Assembly: GCA_030685235.1 (NCBI GenBank) | Contig: MU839084.1 | Coordinates: 186,001-250,000, forward strand | Reading direction: 5' to 3' | Length of the DNA: 64,000 nt | Source of the DNA: Copromyces sp. CBS 386.78 | Lineage: Eukaryota > Ascomycota > Sordariomycetes > Sordariales > Sordariaceae | Shown here: piece by piece, positions 21,584 to 34,200 of the stretch | Position numbering within the stretch: position 1 is the stretch's first letter | How the letters are laid out: the number at the start of each line of letters is the position of its first letter | Program-made: the position numbers and the translations under genes | The notes under the pieces: model-generated | Databases searched by the model: none | Told to the model about the DNA's origin: nothing | What the model saw: the letters and a program-made list of their open reading frames with translations, nothing else

Positions 21584-23362
21584 ATGAACAACGAACAATT
21601 CCGTCGTCTCCTCCTCGCCAATTCCCAGAAAAACAACAACAACAACAACAACAATCAAAATGGCAACACATCACCACCCTCCTCCTCGAGCACCTCTAGA
21701 TCTCCATCAGCAGCGTCGTCAGCGCCATCAGCAGGCAACAGCACCCCGCGCACCCTCGCCCTAGGCTCCAAAGCTCGCTCGTCCATCCCCATGACCCCCC
21801 GCTCCGTCGCCGGCTTCAACCCCCGCAACGAATTCGCCCGCCAACTCGCCGAGCGTAACCAGGCTTCTTCTTCTTCATCACAGCAACAACAACATCCCAA
21901 CAAAAAGCTTCGAACGTCTGCTCCGAAAGGTAGCAGGCTCGCCGAAGGATACGTCGACCGCGCCAAGCAAAGACTGGCGCAGGAAGAGGCGGACGAGAGG
22001 GAGCGCAAGCTGAAGGAGCTGGAAGAGCGGTACAAGAAGGAGGAGATCGACAAGGAGGAGTATGAGCGTTTGAGAGGGGAGATTATTGGCGGAGGAGGTG
22101 GTTTGGAAACTGCGCATTTGGTGAAGGGGTTGGATTTCAAGCTGCTGGAGAGGGTGAGGAAGGGGGAGGTGGATGTTTTTGGGGAGAAAAAGGACTCCGA
22201 ATCGCCCGAGGTGGAAGAAGAGAAGCAACAAGACGCCGAGAATGACGAGGATGAAGCAAATGGTGGAGGAGGGGACGACGACCCAGATGATATCCTCGAA
22301 CAACTTGAATCCGCCCAAGTCAAAGCCAAAGAAAAGCAAAACGTGCAAAAGAAGAAGGGCGAGTTCGCAACCACGACAACACTACCCCCGGGCGCTAAAA
22401 AGACACGAAACCAGATCCTAGCCGAACTGAAAGCGGCGCGCGCCGCAGCCAAAGCCAAGGAGGAATCGAGTCTGGGCTCCAGGTTCAAGAAGATCGGACC
22501 GCAAAAGAAGCAAGCGGGAACGAGGATCGAGCGCGACGACAGAGGGAACGAGATCATGATCATTGTCGACGAAGACGGTAACGAGCGACGCAAAGTGCGC
22601 AGAGTCGACCAGAACAAAACCAGGGAAGAGCAAGAGAAGGAGCGAGAGGCGCTTGCCGCTGGAAAAGTTCTGGGTATGGATGTGCCCGAGTACTACAGGA
22701 AGTTGGAAGAGGAGAAGAAAGCGGCTGAGGCGGCAGAGGAGGATAAAGAGCCGAATATTTTTGACGATGTCGAGTCTGATTATGATCCGCTGGCTGGGTT
22801 AGAGAGCAGTTCTGAGGACGAGGACGAGGAGGATAATGAAAAGAAGAGAAGCTCATCCCATATGCCTCCACCGCCGAAACCAGAACCAGCCGCCGCTGCT
22901 GGACCGAGGAACTACTTTTCAGAATCAAAGACGGGCCTCGTTTCACAAGAAGAGTACAAGAAGCCCTCGCTCAACGACCCCTCCTTCCGCGCCGCCCTGG
23001 CCAAAGCAAAGGCCATCAGCGCCGCCGGAAAATCCGAAGAGGAGAGACTGGCAGCCGAGAGGGAGGCACGACTACGGAAGAAGTTGCTGGAGAGCAGCAG
23101 AGACGACGAGGATCTCGATATGGGTTTCGGGTCGAGCCGTATGGAGGACGATGCCGATCTGGACGAGTCGTCATCGAAGGTCAAGTTGTCTGAGTGGGGT
23201 GGTGAGGATGAAGACGATGATGGGTATGAGGGGGGCGGCGGAAAGGCGGGTCTTGGGAGCAGCAAGGTCAAGCGAAAGAGGGGCGGTGGGAAGAAGGGGG
23301 GTGATAAGAATAACTTTGCGGATGTGATGAAGGTTATTGAGAGGAATAAGGCCAAGGAGTAA
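21584..23362 (+). CDS. RED/IK-type splicing-associated protein (RED N-terminal domain)
   Basis: Single-exon gene of 592 residues. The frame opens at 21530 through a TTG; the ATG at 21584 (MNNEQFRRLLLANSQ) is the proper start. A poly-Asn and Ser-rich segment follows. The RED signature then appears: GSRLAEGYVDRAKQRLAQEE, a Glu/Lys coiled coil, AHLVKGLDFKLLERVRKGEVDVFG (near residue 180). Later segments are charged, with NIFDDVESDYDPL and a basic KRKRGGGKKGG end that may be a nuclear signal. In animals RED pairs with SMU1 in the spliceosomal B complex; a similar nuclear splicing role is inferred from family. The match rests on the central motif; the low-complexity parts are not informative. Confidence 0.8.
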   Translation: MNNEQFRRLLLANSQKNNNNNNNNQNGNTSPPSSSSTSRSPSAASSAPSAGNSTPRTLALGSKARSSIPMTPRSVAGFNPRNEFARQLAERNQASSSSSQQQQHPNKKLRTSAPKGSRLAEGYVDRAKQRLAQEEADERERKLKELEERYKKEEIDKEEYERLRGEIIGGGGGLETAHLVKGLDFKLLERVRKGEVDVFGEKKDSESPEVEEEKQQDAENDEDEANGGGGDDDPDDILEQLESAQVKAKEKQNVQKKKGEFATTTTLPPGAKKTRNQILAELKAARAAAKAKEESSLGSRFKKIGPQKKQAGTRIERDDRGNEIMIIVDEDGNERRKVRRVDQNKTREEQEKEREALAAGKVLGMDVPEYYRKLEEEKKAAEAAEEDKEPNIFDDVESDYDPLAGLESSSEDEDEEDNEKKRSSSHMPPPPKPEPAAAAGPRNYFSESKTGLVSQEEYKKPSLNDPSFRAALAKAKAISAAGKSEEERLAAEREARLRKKLLESSRDDEDLDMGFGSSRMEDDADLDESSSKVKLSEWGGEDEDDDGYEGGGGKAGLGSSKVKRKRGGGKKGGDKNNFADVMKVIERNKAKE

Positions 23363-23570
23363 AGCGGCAGCTTGAAAAGGAGCAAAGGAACAAAAGAGAT
23401 GATGATATATATACCCCAGTCTTATGAAAATAGTTCTATAATCTATGTCTACAAACTGGAATCTATGTCTCCAAGCAGAGTCCTCTAGATCTGGGTCTTC
23501 TGCAGTGCAAGTATCCTCTGTGCCATCTACTCGTACGTCCTGTAAAACCGTTCAGCCAAACCACAACTCC

Positions 23571-25247
23571 TCAGTTAGCAAGAGGCACATCCTCCCCCCT
23601 CTTATTCGCCTCATCTGCCCTACTCACACATTCCTCCAACACCTTCCAGAACAGCGGAATATCTAAACCCCTCGGTATCCTCACGCCCTCCTGGCCTTCG
23701 GGGAGGAGCTTCGCAACCGTCATACCCGTCTTGGCCCCGCCCGTCCTCGCATCCTCATAACTTCCCTCGGTAACCACGGTAACATCAAACCTCTCCCTGT
23801 GGTTCTCCACGCTGCCAGGCGTGAAATCCCAAAAAGGAATCTGATACTCCTCAAGAGGCGTCCCAACAAGACCCGTCAAAACAGCCGCCACAGCCAACGG
23901 ATCATGCAGCGGCGGGCCCTCGGTAATGCCAAACACGTCGGCATACGTCTTGGCGAAGAACATGAGGAGCTCGACCAACATGGTGCGCAGGGTGGTCTTG
24001 CCCTTGCTTCCATCAGCGGGAAGCTCGGGGTGCGCTTCTTTACCCTCTGGTCCGTACAAGATAAGGTCACGGACTTGCTCCGTGGTCAAAACCATGTGCG
24101 TCAAATCCAGCGGGATCAGCGTCGTCTTCCCCGCCAACTCTCTGTTGCTGAAAATCACGTCCGCCGCCTCGGGGTCAGCCATGACGTTGAACTCGGCGAA
24201 CTGCGTCCAGTTGCCGACGCGGGGGACGCCGTCGACGGTGCCTAGGATGGCAGGAGTAAAACCGCTGCCGAAGGCTCCGCCCATGAGCGACAAGCCCTTG
24301 ATGTGGCTGACCAGGTCTGGGTGATCCAAAAAGAGCTGCGCAGCGTTGGTAAAGGAGCCGGTTGCTACCACCCAGGCGGTGCCGGGGGCGCAGGAGCGCA
24401 AAGCGGTGGACATGGCGGTTACGGCGTCAATGGTGGTGTTGGGGCCGACGAGAGGCGTGGGGAGCAGGTCGGTCCCGTCCAGACCGGATTCGCCGTGGAT
24501 GTCGGTTGGTGCGTGCATGGTGGGCCGCTGGAGGGCGTGCGAGGCGCCGATGTAGATGGGGATGGAGTGCGAGCGGGAGATGGAGGTTAGAATGGAGCAG
24601 GCGTTGCGGGTCGTTTTTCTGGCATTATGTTAGCGATGTTTGTGAGGAATAGGATGGTGGCTAGAAAGGGGACCTACTCCAAAGACGCATTGCCAAAGAC
24701 TGTAGAGATACCCAAGATGCGGATGGCTGGGTGGTAGGCGGCCAGGAGAATGGCGAAGGTGTCCTGTTCATGAGAGACTCACTCGTTAGCTGTCTGTAAT
24801 CTTGCAATATCGATCAAACAACCTCATTCCCATTCGCGCTCATCTTCGCCGGTACCGGTGGGTAGCGCCGATGCCATGTCATCACTTGAGTTCCGTCCGG
24901 TTCACCTCTTCAACTCGTTCTTTTCATCATCTCATCTCATCACCTCCCCACGAGCCCGCCACGTTTTCGCGAGACGAACAGGTGGAGAGAGAGGGTGAAT
25001 GATGAAACCGATGTGAACCAAAAACCGAACCGGACCAGAGATGGAGCTGTCATGAAGCGCCTGCACTTGCACATCGCACCTGCTAGCAGTGAGGTGCATC
25101 TCTCCCCCTCGCTCTTTCTGTGCATTCCGTCGCGACCGACATCCGACTCATAACTCCCGCGTCCTGTACCACCCGAGCAGAACTTACATCGTGACCCGGA
25201 TCGCAATCCAACCATACGGGGATCCTGTTATCGACTTTTGACACCAT
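23571..25247 (-). CDS. Inosine-uridine preferring nucleoside hydrolase family protein
   Basis: Three exons assembled by hand: 25247-25188, 24763-24678 and 24618-23571, giving 397 residues. Introns have GTAAGT and GTAGGT donors. The first is about 424 bases, long for this genome, with a clear CTAAC branch and ACAG acceptor. Splicing rejoins the family fingerprint: PVWLDCDPGHD in exon 1 meets DTFAILLAAYHP in exon 2, making the calcium-binding DxDxGxDD site. Further motifs are GISTVFGNASLEKTTRNA, HGESGLDGTDLLP, WVVATGSFTNAAQL, LSLMGGAF and AEFNVMADPEAADVIF. The family hydrolyses the N-glycosidic bond of ribonucleosides in purine/pyrimidine salvage. The start could be further upstream if another exon exists. 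It is convergent with the RED-like gene. Confidence 0.9.
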
Positions 25248-26241
25248 ACTTTCTATCTCTTTTTGATATTCAAAACGATTCGGTTCTGCGAGGGTCTTCA
25301 GGAAGAATATCGGACTGATGTTAAAACTGATAAGCTCCAATTCGAAACGCGGGGTAAGTGCTGAGACTCACTGATAGTTTATCGTCTAGGTAGACTATCA
25401 CTTTTCGGACGTTCGTCGTTCGGTCAACAACACGTATATATGCAAAATGAAGAGGAAGAATGAATGAGTGGACAGTTCTCCCTCATCATCAACAGGGAGT
25501 CAGCATATAAAGGACAACGATAACCGGTACCCAATCCTTCAGATCCTCAAAGCCGCGGATATCCCTTTAACCGCTTCCAAGAAGATCCCTAGCCATCGGT
25601 TTGTTAGTGGCTTGTCCCTACAACCTGGAGTGTTTTTCTCCACCAGGCGGCCACCAAATAGGAAGGCGGCTTGAAAGCTGAGGACGCCGAATTCCGATAT
25701 CTGGTCGTCACCATTTTCCCAGAAGATCTTGGACATTTTCATCAAAGAGTCAACTTTGCCATTTTTCTTATTCTTCCTTTCTTTTGCTGGCCTCTTCGTA
25801 CAGATTCCTTCTTGGTGATTTTCATGGCGTCGCAAGATATCTGCTTCCTTATGAACATACGGTCTTGGCACTCACTGTTATATGGAACCGCTGACCCCAT
25901 GATCAAAACAAACGGAGCCTGCGGAGCTTTGCTTGGCGTGGGCAAAAAAGGGGGAGGAGGGATGATCGCTACAGCAACGACGATCGTACAGCAGCGGAAA
26001 GAAAACACCATGACCGCTCACAAAACGAGGCGAAAAGTGCGCTCGGACAAAGCCTTTTCAACAAGATCTCATTGCCCATCATAACCTTTCTAGTAGATCG
26101 CTTAAACACATCTATCAACGCACGCTTGCTGGCTTCGCTGCCTTCATTGCCCTCACTTTCACCATAACCTCGCGACACCCTACCCAAAAATTCCTACACA
26201 TCACCAACCCTCCTTGTCTTCCCTCTCAAGTCCTACCCGAC
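25248..26241. other. Intergenic: nucleoside hydrolase promoter and ALDH 3' region
   Basis: Both flanking genes are on the minus strand. About 1 kb without a supported gene; small open frames on both strands lack family resemblance. An additional 5' non-coding exon of the nucleoside hydrolase could lie here but cannot be shown. Confidence 0.5.
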
Positions 26242-27727
26242 TTAATACCTAAAAGTAACAGTCTTACTCCTCACCCACTCTGACAACCCCTTATCAGTGT
26301 TAAACCTCCCATACCCGCTCTCCTTGGTGCCGCCATGCGGCAGCGTTGGCTCATCATGCACCGTCATGCTGTTGATATGCACGGCGCCCGTCTCGATCTC
26401 CTTGGCCATGCGAAATCCCCTCCTCAAGTCCTCAGTAAACACGGCGCTGGTGAGGCCGTACGGGGTATCGTTGGCGATCCTTAGCGCCTCCTCTTCGGTT
26501 TCGATCTCGTACACGGCCACCGTGGGCCCGAAGCTCTCGATCATGTACATGTCCATGTTGGTGGTGATTCCGCTCAAGATGACGGGCCGCATGCGCGTGG
26601 GGGTTTCTTCTTGCGCGTCAGGGTTGCCGTACAAAATCTTGGCGCCCTTGGACAGAGCGTCCGCGATGAGCCTCTTGTTCTTGTCGACGGCGAGGGAGTT
26701 GACGAGGACTGGCGCGGGGGTTTGCGGGCCGAACATGTTCTCAACGGCGGCGACGAGCTTCTTCTCGAATTCGGCGCGGACGGCCTTGTGCACCAGGATG
26801 CGCTCGGTGGACATGCAGACTTGACCCGAGTTGAGGAAGGCTCCCAAGACGCACTGGGTTGCGGCGTTCTCAAGCTCGGCGTCCTCCCAGACGATGGCCG
26901 AGGCTTTGCCGCCGAGCTCGAGCAGTGCCGGCTTGAGGTTCTCGCCGGCCATACGGCCGATGATGCGGCCGACGGCGGTGCTGCCGGTGAAGTTGACCTT
27001 CCTGACGTGGGGGTGGGCGATGAGCGAGCCGGTGATGGCGGCCGCGTTGACGGACTCGTGGACGAGCATGTTGAGGACGCCCTTGGGGATGCCGGCTTCG
27101 TGGAAGATGGAGCAGAGACCCCACATGCTGCGTGGGCAGAGCTCGGTAGCCTTCAAGACGGCGGTGTTGCCGGCGGCGATGGGGTAGAGGATGGAGCGGA
27201 GACCGAGGATGTAAGGGGCGTTCCTTTCAAGTGTTAGTGACTTTTTGTTTTCTGATACCCTCGTTTGGCTAGACTCACCAAGGGGCAGCGGCAAGAATAA
27301 CACCAAGAGGCTCCTGCAAGATGAGAGCACCAGAGTCGGGATCGTTCACTACTGGGAACGTCCCTTCCAACGTGCCGCATCTCCCGGCCACATCCAACAA
27401 CAAGTCCTTCGCAGTCATAATGTTGAAGTCGGCCCATTGGCGTGGAGCACCTGTCTCATCCATCATGTACTGGCCCAGCTCCTCCTTCCTCTTCTCAAAG
27501 ATCTCGGCCGCCTTGAGAAAGAGGTCACGGCGTTGGTTGGGGTGTGATTTCCCCCATGTCTTGAAAGCTTCTGCCGCGGCGTTTACGGCCGCCTTGACTT
27601 CGGCATCAGTAGCACTGCTGCACTTATGAACAACCTTTTGGGTGCTTGGAGATGTGATATCAAAGGTCTTGGGCGTGACGACCTCCTCGCCGTTGATGAA
27701 GAACGGTACCGTATATGTTTGGGTCAT
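26242..27727 (-). CDS. NAD(P)-dependent aldehyde dehydrogenase (salicylaldehyde/vanillin-type)
   Basis: Two exons: 27727-27279 and 27223-26242, giving 476 residues. The intron has a GTGAGT donor, CACTAACAC branch region and GAAAG acceptor, and rejoins LAAAPW to NAPYILGLRSILYPI at the cofactor-binding start of the ALDH fold. Motifs: AAGNTAVLKATELCP, VNFTGSTAVGRIIG, the general-base LLELGGKASAIVWED, and the nucleophile NSGQVCMSTERILV, followed by SFGPTVAVYEIETEEEALRIAND and the C-terminal GGTKESGYGR. All catalytic residues are intact. The sequence resembles fungal aldehyde dehydrogenases grouped with aromatic-aldehyde oxidation (salicylaldehyde, vanillin), but substrate preference cannot be read from sequence. 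It is divergent with the histidine kinase gene across a 3.6 kb gap. Confidence 0.92.
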
Positions 27728-30700
27728 GGTTTCTGGTTGTTTCTGAAGAAAAAAAAAAAAAGCAAGGGAATCGCCAGGACAATCCGGGGGTATAAAGAAG
27801 CTGAGGAAGGGTTGAACCAGGCAAGGGACAAGACCAAGTTAATGCTGAGAAACAATATATCAATGATGGATGGAAACAAGGAGGAAACGAGGCGTGTGTA
27901 GCAAGGGTTCTGTAGCCTCATATACTGCGTACGTCGTAGCGGATCCCCAAGGACGGAGTGAGTGGGACTGCTGAAGATCTTGGATGCCCACATCCCCGCA
28001 GCACCAAACCCGGGGAGTGGGTAGCATTGATGAGCCGGTGAACCATCCAGGACATCCCCCTGTGAAGCTTATGAAGCAATGCCGAGCCAACACCACCAAA
28101 TAGTCAACAGTTGAGGTCCGATGGCGGTATTCTTATTGGACTTGGCTTACGATGTTCAACACGATCGGTGGTCACGACACTGACAAGTGAGGTTGCCGTG
28201 GACAATTTGACCCGGATGTTTATCCTGACGAGCACCTTTCCCAACCTGTCAGGGCTGTTTCCCCGGATATTTCGTGCGGTGGTTACACAATCTCGGCCCT
28301 TGACACGGCGACAGTGACAGCGTCGACGACTGGACGGTCATTGTTGATGAATAATGAAGGTTGGTCAGCTTCACCAATCAGAGCTAATGCATCAGGTTAC
28401 CTCAAGCGAACACCAGGAACGGGGCGACAAGCCCCCCCGCGCGGGGATCTTTGCAACCCCGTGGGCAACCCAGGTGCGGGGGCTTTAGTGGGATCTACGC
28501 AGTAGGTGAAGCGGAGGTGACGTTCGGCATCTGTCTGACAAATCCCCCTACCATGAGGCTCAACCTTGATACGACGATTGGGGATTTTTCAGCTTGATTT
28601 GGGGATGGCTTCGGGAGTTGGACTTTGTGCCTGACGACGTGATCGGACCGATGTAGACGGGGCGACGTGGAAGTGGGAGGAGGGCCAAGCGGTGCCTGGT
28701 CGGGAGCCATGTGGGGGAGCTGCGTCCGCCCTGTCTGGACTCTGGAAGGACAAGGAGGGGCTAGAGGGCCCAGGGGATGGAGACAGCAGTGTTACGGAGT
28801 GGGGGTGTCTCTTCACCCCACGCTCGGACCCCGCCCGAGTCAAGTCCGAGCCGGATTCACATATCCGGAGGATCCACTTGGGGTGACCATCGGAGCCGGC
28901 AGATCCACACCCGGACACGGAGCGGAGATGTTGAGAATCCTGAGCACCGGCTTTGACCGTTTTGTCGAGAGCCTACATCGTTTCTGCCTTCTGGTTATCA
29001 ACCTCTTTGCCCTCAATCACGTAAAGCTGAAGAGAACGATATGGTGGGGTAGCTTTTAATATGTGACAGCTGTCGGACAGCTGGCAAGCCGACTGCGCTG
29101 CCAGCCCCCGCGCATCCCATCCGACAGGCTTCAGGCAACGCACGTCTCTCCACATTTGGAAGCAGATGGTCATCAATAGCCATGACTTGATATGTCTATC
29201 TGGGGGATATCGGGGATTGAGCGGCTATCAACCGTGCCCTTGGCCATGTGTTTGCATCCGTGCCTGGCTCCCAAGGCAACCCTCCGTTTCAACATGGCAT
29301 TCTTTCAAAGTTGTGGTTGTACGAGCAAAGCCGGATGGGACGGAGCTGATTACAAGACGGGAGCGCTTGTTGGTCGGCTCTTTCCAGCACCGAACGAATC
29401 GAGAAGCACACCCACAACCCACGAACCGATGACAGAGTCTGGGCTCGATTGGACCGCCTTGAATTGTCTTGGACCCTGAGGTCTAGACCCGGCCATTTGC
29501 TTCCGATCCTTACTCCAACAGGGTCCTCCCCCAGAATGTCAGACGACGACAAAGCGAGACCAAAGCTGACGGGCGCACTCGATATATTCGTCGTGTTCCG
29601 CCGCTGTTTCCACATAACCGCCAGTGGTCTCTTCTCTTCCGTGATGGCTTCGTGATGGCTTCAAATCATGTACAAACACAACAAGACCTCACCGGGGTCT
29701 CGTCCCGTCGCCCTGATATCATCGAGGTTACAGTCCGATCTCTCCGCGCTTGTACGCGTCGACGCATCAAACCACTCAGCTGCCAGCATGTGGAAGTGCT
29801 CTCGTATATTGAGTGAGGCGTAAAGACGACGGAACAATGGCGACCAAAGTGCGCTGTTGTGGTTTGTCCCCGCTGTTGCCCGGCCAAGCGCCCATCCCCT
29901 CCAGGTCTCCATCATCATGCGCATGTGTGATGATGATGCTGTCCTTGCCTTGACATGTCCAATTCTGACGACACGGCTATTTCTTGCACCAACCCCCAAG
30001 TTGTAGACTATCATGTGTGTACCTGGTTGACAACGGCCTGGCAGGAAGCACAGTGGATGGAGGGATGGTGTGGACGATGGAACGATGGGACTCGATGGAA
30101 ATGAAACGGATGCGCCATTACTTTACGAGGTTTATCCTTTCTTAAAATTTTCCTTCTTCGATTATCTCAACCCCAGCGGGACTCTGCCTTGTACACCACT
30201 CCAGAGTCGGCACTGCCTCTACAGCTGCCTAGAGGTACCTACCTACCTTATACCTTACAACTGCACTCCTCCCCTTCCCCGTTTGGCAGCTGCAGTTCAT
30301 ATCCACTTCTTCCTTCCCGCCCTTCCGCTTGGGCTAGACCTTCCGGTAGGCCTCCTTTAAGTTGCCTTACCCTAGGGCAACTGCAATCCATGCAGAGTGC
30401 TTTCCTTCGCTGCGGCTGCATCTGATTTTAGTTTGCTCTCTGCTTCTGCACTTTCCAGCTGCTTGCCGGCTCCCGTTCTGTTCCTTCCACTTCCACTTCT
30501 CTACAGCCTGGGCTGTTTCAAGTTGGATACCACAGACCGGTGACCGAAAAGTCTCGACCTTACAGTTCCACTTCGTTCCTTCACTTGCTTTCTTCCATCT
30601 TTTCTTTCTTCCACCACCCGACTTCCATCCTTGTCGACTCCCGCCCCATCCTTTTCGACCGCCAGCACCCCCTATCTCTAACATTGCGCAATACGCAACC

Positions 30701-31299
30701 ACTTGGGATACACTTGCAGTTTGATCAACAGTTACCACGGCGTACGACCACGGAACAGCTTGCTTCACCCAAAAAAAAAGCCTCGCGATCATCAGGACAG
30801 CCAACGATACAAGGCCAACCAAGCTGGCTTCCCTTCACTTCAGACCGACATAAAAAGTATCCATCACTTTCTGCATTGATACTGCGTACGGAAATTGCTG
30901 CCTTTGGGCTTCGTCGGCTTCGTTTCTCCCTCGTTGAAACGTAGTCAAAGAACCCGTTACGCCCGACGCTTCCTCTCCCATTCCAGCTCTACCTGCCCAG
31001 TTGGCCAACCACCACGGTCACATCTCCAACAGCCACTTCCCGAACGCGTAGGCGCCCGACACCCTGACTTCTGGCTAGGCATCTTACCTGAGTTACGGAC
31101 GCCATGCTCAAGGTTCGACTACTTCAGTCGTAGCACCAGGTTTCTGTGCCGTCTTTTAACCCTTAGCCTTTGTTCCCTCTTTTCCGAGCTTCCCAGGACG
31201 AGAAATATCCAACACGCCCCTGCGATCGAACACGCCGTGCCGATTTACAAGTTCCGCGGACCAACAGGATCTCGTACGACCCAATTGCGGGACGACGAC
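27728..31299. promoter_or_regulatory. 3.6 kb divergent intergenic region upstream of the histidine kinase
   Basis: No supported gene is present between the ALDH start and the first ATG of the kinase. The first part (28300-29600) is GC-rich with no protein-like frame; 30150-31250 is strongly pyrimidine-rich and looks like a long kinase 5' leader containing several short upstream open frames. The in-frame sequence before 31300 is open for 135 codons but has no ATG. Confidence 0.5.
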
Positions 31300-34200
31300 A
31301 TGGGCCCCGGTCTACCCTCCTCCCCAGACGACAATGACAACCCTGTCTTGCAGGACGAGGCCCGGTCCGCCCACCAAGAAACACAATTCCCACAAGACCA
31401 CAACATGCCATCAGCACTACCAGACGGGAACTCCGTGTTTTATCCTGAAGCTCCCTCCGGAAGTCGAATAGATGACAGCACACCATTACCTCAGGGGAAC
31501 TTAAAGCGCCTCTGGCGAGGCGTTCCTTCCATGGCTCCTCGAGTACGCCGAAGTCAGTCGTCGAGCCCTTTGCGCCTCACAATACCCTTCATAACTCCGG
31601 GCCAGCTTGCCTTTTCAGCAATGCAATTTCTGCCCGTGCCAATCCTGGTCTTGGATAGCTTCAAAACAGTGGTGCTAGCTAATGAGTCTATGGGAAGACT
31701 ACTGGGCATGTCGTTAGATGGGACCGGAGAAGGAGATGATCTTTCCTCGACAATGGACCAACTCCGTGGCCAGTCTCTTTCCCAAGTTGGCATCGACCTT
31801 ATTCAGGATGGCATGCCGGTTTGGATTGCTTGGGAACAGTTTTTGGACCAGGTTGCCCTCGAGATGGGAGTTGGAAACATGGGAGGGGAAGAGACCTTCA
31901 AGCCGGGTCTGCAAATAGATCCCAACGGAGACGCCACGCCACGTCCTGCACAGGTCCCTCCGTCAGCTTCCCCTTCTCTGCCGCGTTATAGATCGACATC
32001 GGCTCCAACAATGGATGGCGTGTGCGACGGAGACGCAGCCAACACCACCTGTCACCCGTCACCCAACGCTGTTGTGGATGTGGTTATCGCCAGAAGAGAT
32101 ATCGCCCGGACAACATATGACACCCACGCCCGGTCAGAGAGCTCTACGTTCCACGCACAAGCCAAGATGATTATTTCGGTCTGGCAGTTGAGCCCGCAGC
32201 AAACCTACTTTACCCTCACCTTCACCAACACCGAGTCCAAGTATGTCCCTCCGGTTGGTGCTAAGAAGCTGGCTGGGAAGCGTGACGTTTTGGATGCTGC
32301 TGAGAAAAAGTACCCTTACAGCGTAAACGACCCTCCCTCTATGACATCAAGTCGTGATTCGCGTTCTCGCTCCCCATCTTTTCCCCTAAGTCCATCCGCG
32401 GTCGCCATGTCATCTAGTCCTTTTCCTCCGCTCGGACCTCCATCCCACTCTTCCATCACCAGTGCTCCTTCCATGTTGCAAAAAATCACAGTTATGAAAG
32501 ATGCTCTTTTGGATAAGACACAGACGCCAATCATCGCCATGTGGAAGGATGGGAGTGTTATCCTTCCCAACAAACCTGCCCGGCGCCTTCTCAAGCAAGA
32601 TCCTGTACATGGCGCTCGACTCGAAGGTTTCAACAACCTGGAACAGTGGAAAGTGTGGAACAGCGACTTCAGCAGGCAGTTGGAGACCGATGAATACCCA
32701 ATATCTGTTCTGATCAAAACTGAAACGCCTTTTGAAAGCTATAGAATTGGGATCTTGGACCAAAATGGCGAGCGGATAATATTCGACGTCGAGGGAGCTG
32801 TAATCCGAGACGAGATCACAGGCGAGTTTTTGGCGGGCGTGATCACATGCAGGGATATAACGCGAATCGAGCATGAAATCAGTCAAATCAAGGAGGCAGA
32901 CGAGGAAAGGTTCAGGTTGATATGCGATATCATGCCTCAGCTTGTGTGGACTGCGGGGCCAGATGGCGCGCATGACTTCTATAACAGCAGGTGGTACAGC
33001 TACACAGGTCTCACCATGGAAGATTCGCTAGGCGGAGGCTGGAGAAAAGCGTTTCACCCGGATGACTTGGTCGAGACTGAGAGGCGATGGCAAAACTCAC
33101 TTCGAACCGGGGAGCCGTATATGGTAGAGTACCGGTGTCGCAACAAAGATGGCGAATGGAGATGGTTCCTTGGTCGGGCGCTGCCTCTGAAGAACAAACA
33201 AACGGGAAAGATCGAAAGGTGGTTCGGTAAGTAGCTCTCTTTTATTGTTGTTGAAAATCATGGTGTCTAATTACGGCCGCAGGAACCTGCACCGACGTGC
33301 ACGAAACCACGGAAGCCAAGCTCGAGGCCAAGCGAACAAGACAACAGCTACGCAGTGTTATCGCCCACTCACGCATGACGATGTTTGCGGTTGATCCCGA
33401 CCGGAAGGTTACTTTGCTGGAGGGATCGTTGATATGGGACGCTCTCTCGCCTGAGCTTAGTGCCTCATGGTTTATCGGGAAAGATGTCTATGAAGTTTTC
33501 AACCTCCTCAACCAACAATTACCGGATGGCCAAACACCTGCTTTTCTGCAGCCCCTTGAGTCCATTCTCGGCGGAAAATCACCGGTAGAACTACAGGAAC
33601 ACAAGTTCGGTAAGTGCCATCACAGACGCAAGTATTCGAGTGCCCTGAAGAGTCTAACGACAGACTCAGCAGGTAGATGGTATCGCACTGGCTTTCAGCC
33701 CATTCTCAGGAGAGACCCTGTTGCCGGAAACTCCGCCGAAAACTTTGTCGAAGGCGTCATGGGCTTCATAATGGACGTCACCGAACTAAAGGATCGGGAA
33801 AGAGATATTGAGGCACAAGTACTGGAGAAGAGACAGCTTCTAGCCAACGAAGCAGCCGCAAAGGAAGCAAGTCGGCTCAAGAGCCAGTTTTTAGCCAACG
33901 TGAGTGTATCCAATTGCTTCCCGCATCACTTCCGAACTGACAGCATCTAGATGTCTCACGAGATTCGGACACCAATTACTGGTGTAATCGGAATGGCCGA
34001 ATTGTTGCTTGACGTTGGACTTGACGCCGAGCAACGAGAGCTGACGGAGAATATTTTCCGTTCTGCGAACGCACTCCTGACTGTAATCAACGACATTCTT
34101 GACTTCTCAAAGATTGAGTCCGGGCGATTGGACATCGAAGAAGTACAATTCTTATTAACTGTTGTCATTCAGGAGGTCAGCAAGATGCTCAGCTTCACAG

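Noticed and set aside
26611..27237. 208-residue plus-strand open frame antisense to the aldehyde dehydrogenase
   Set aside because: Gly/Asp/Val-rich antisense shadow of a GC3-biased real gene; no homology recognised.
28667..29059. 130-residue frame in the long intergenic region considered as a gene
   Set aside because: Composition and lack of any motif or splice continuation suggest chance opening in GC-rich DNA.
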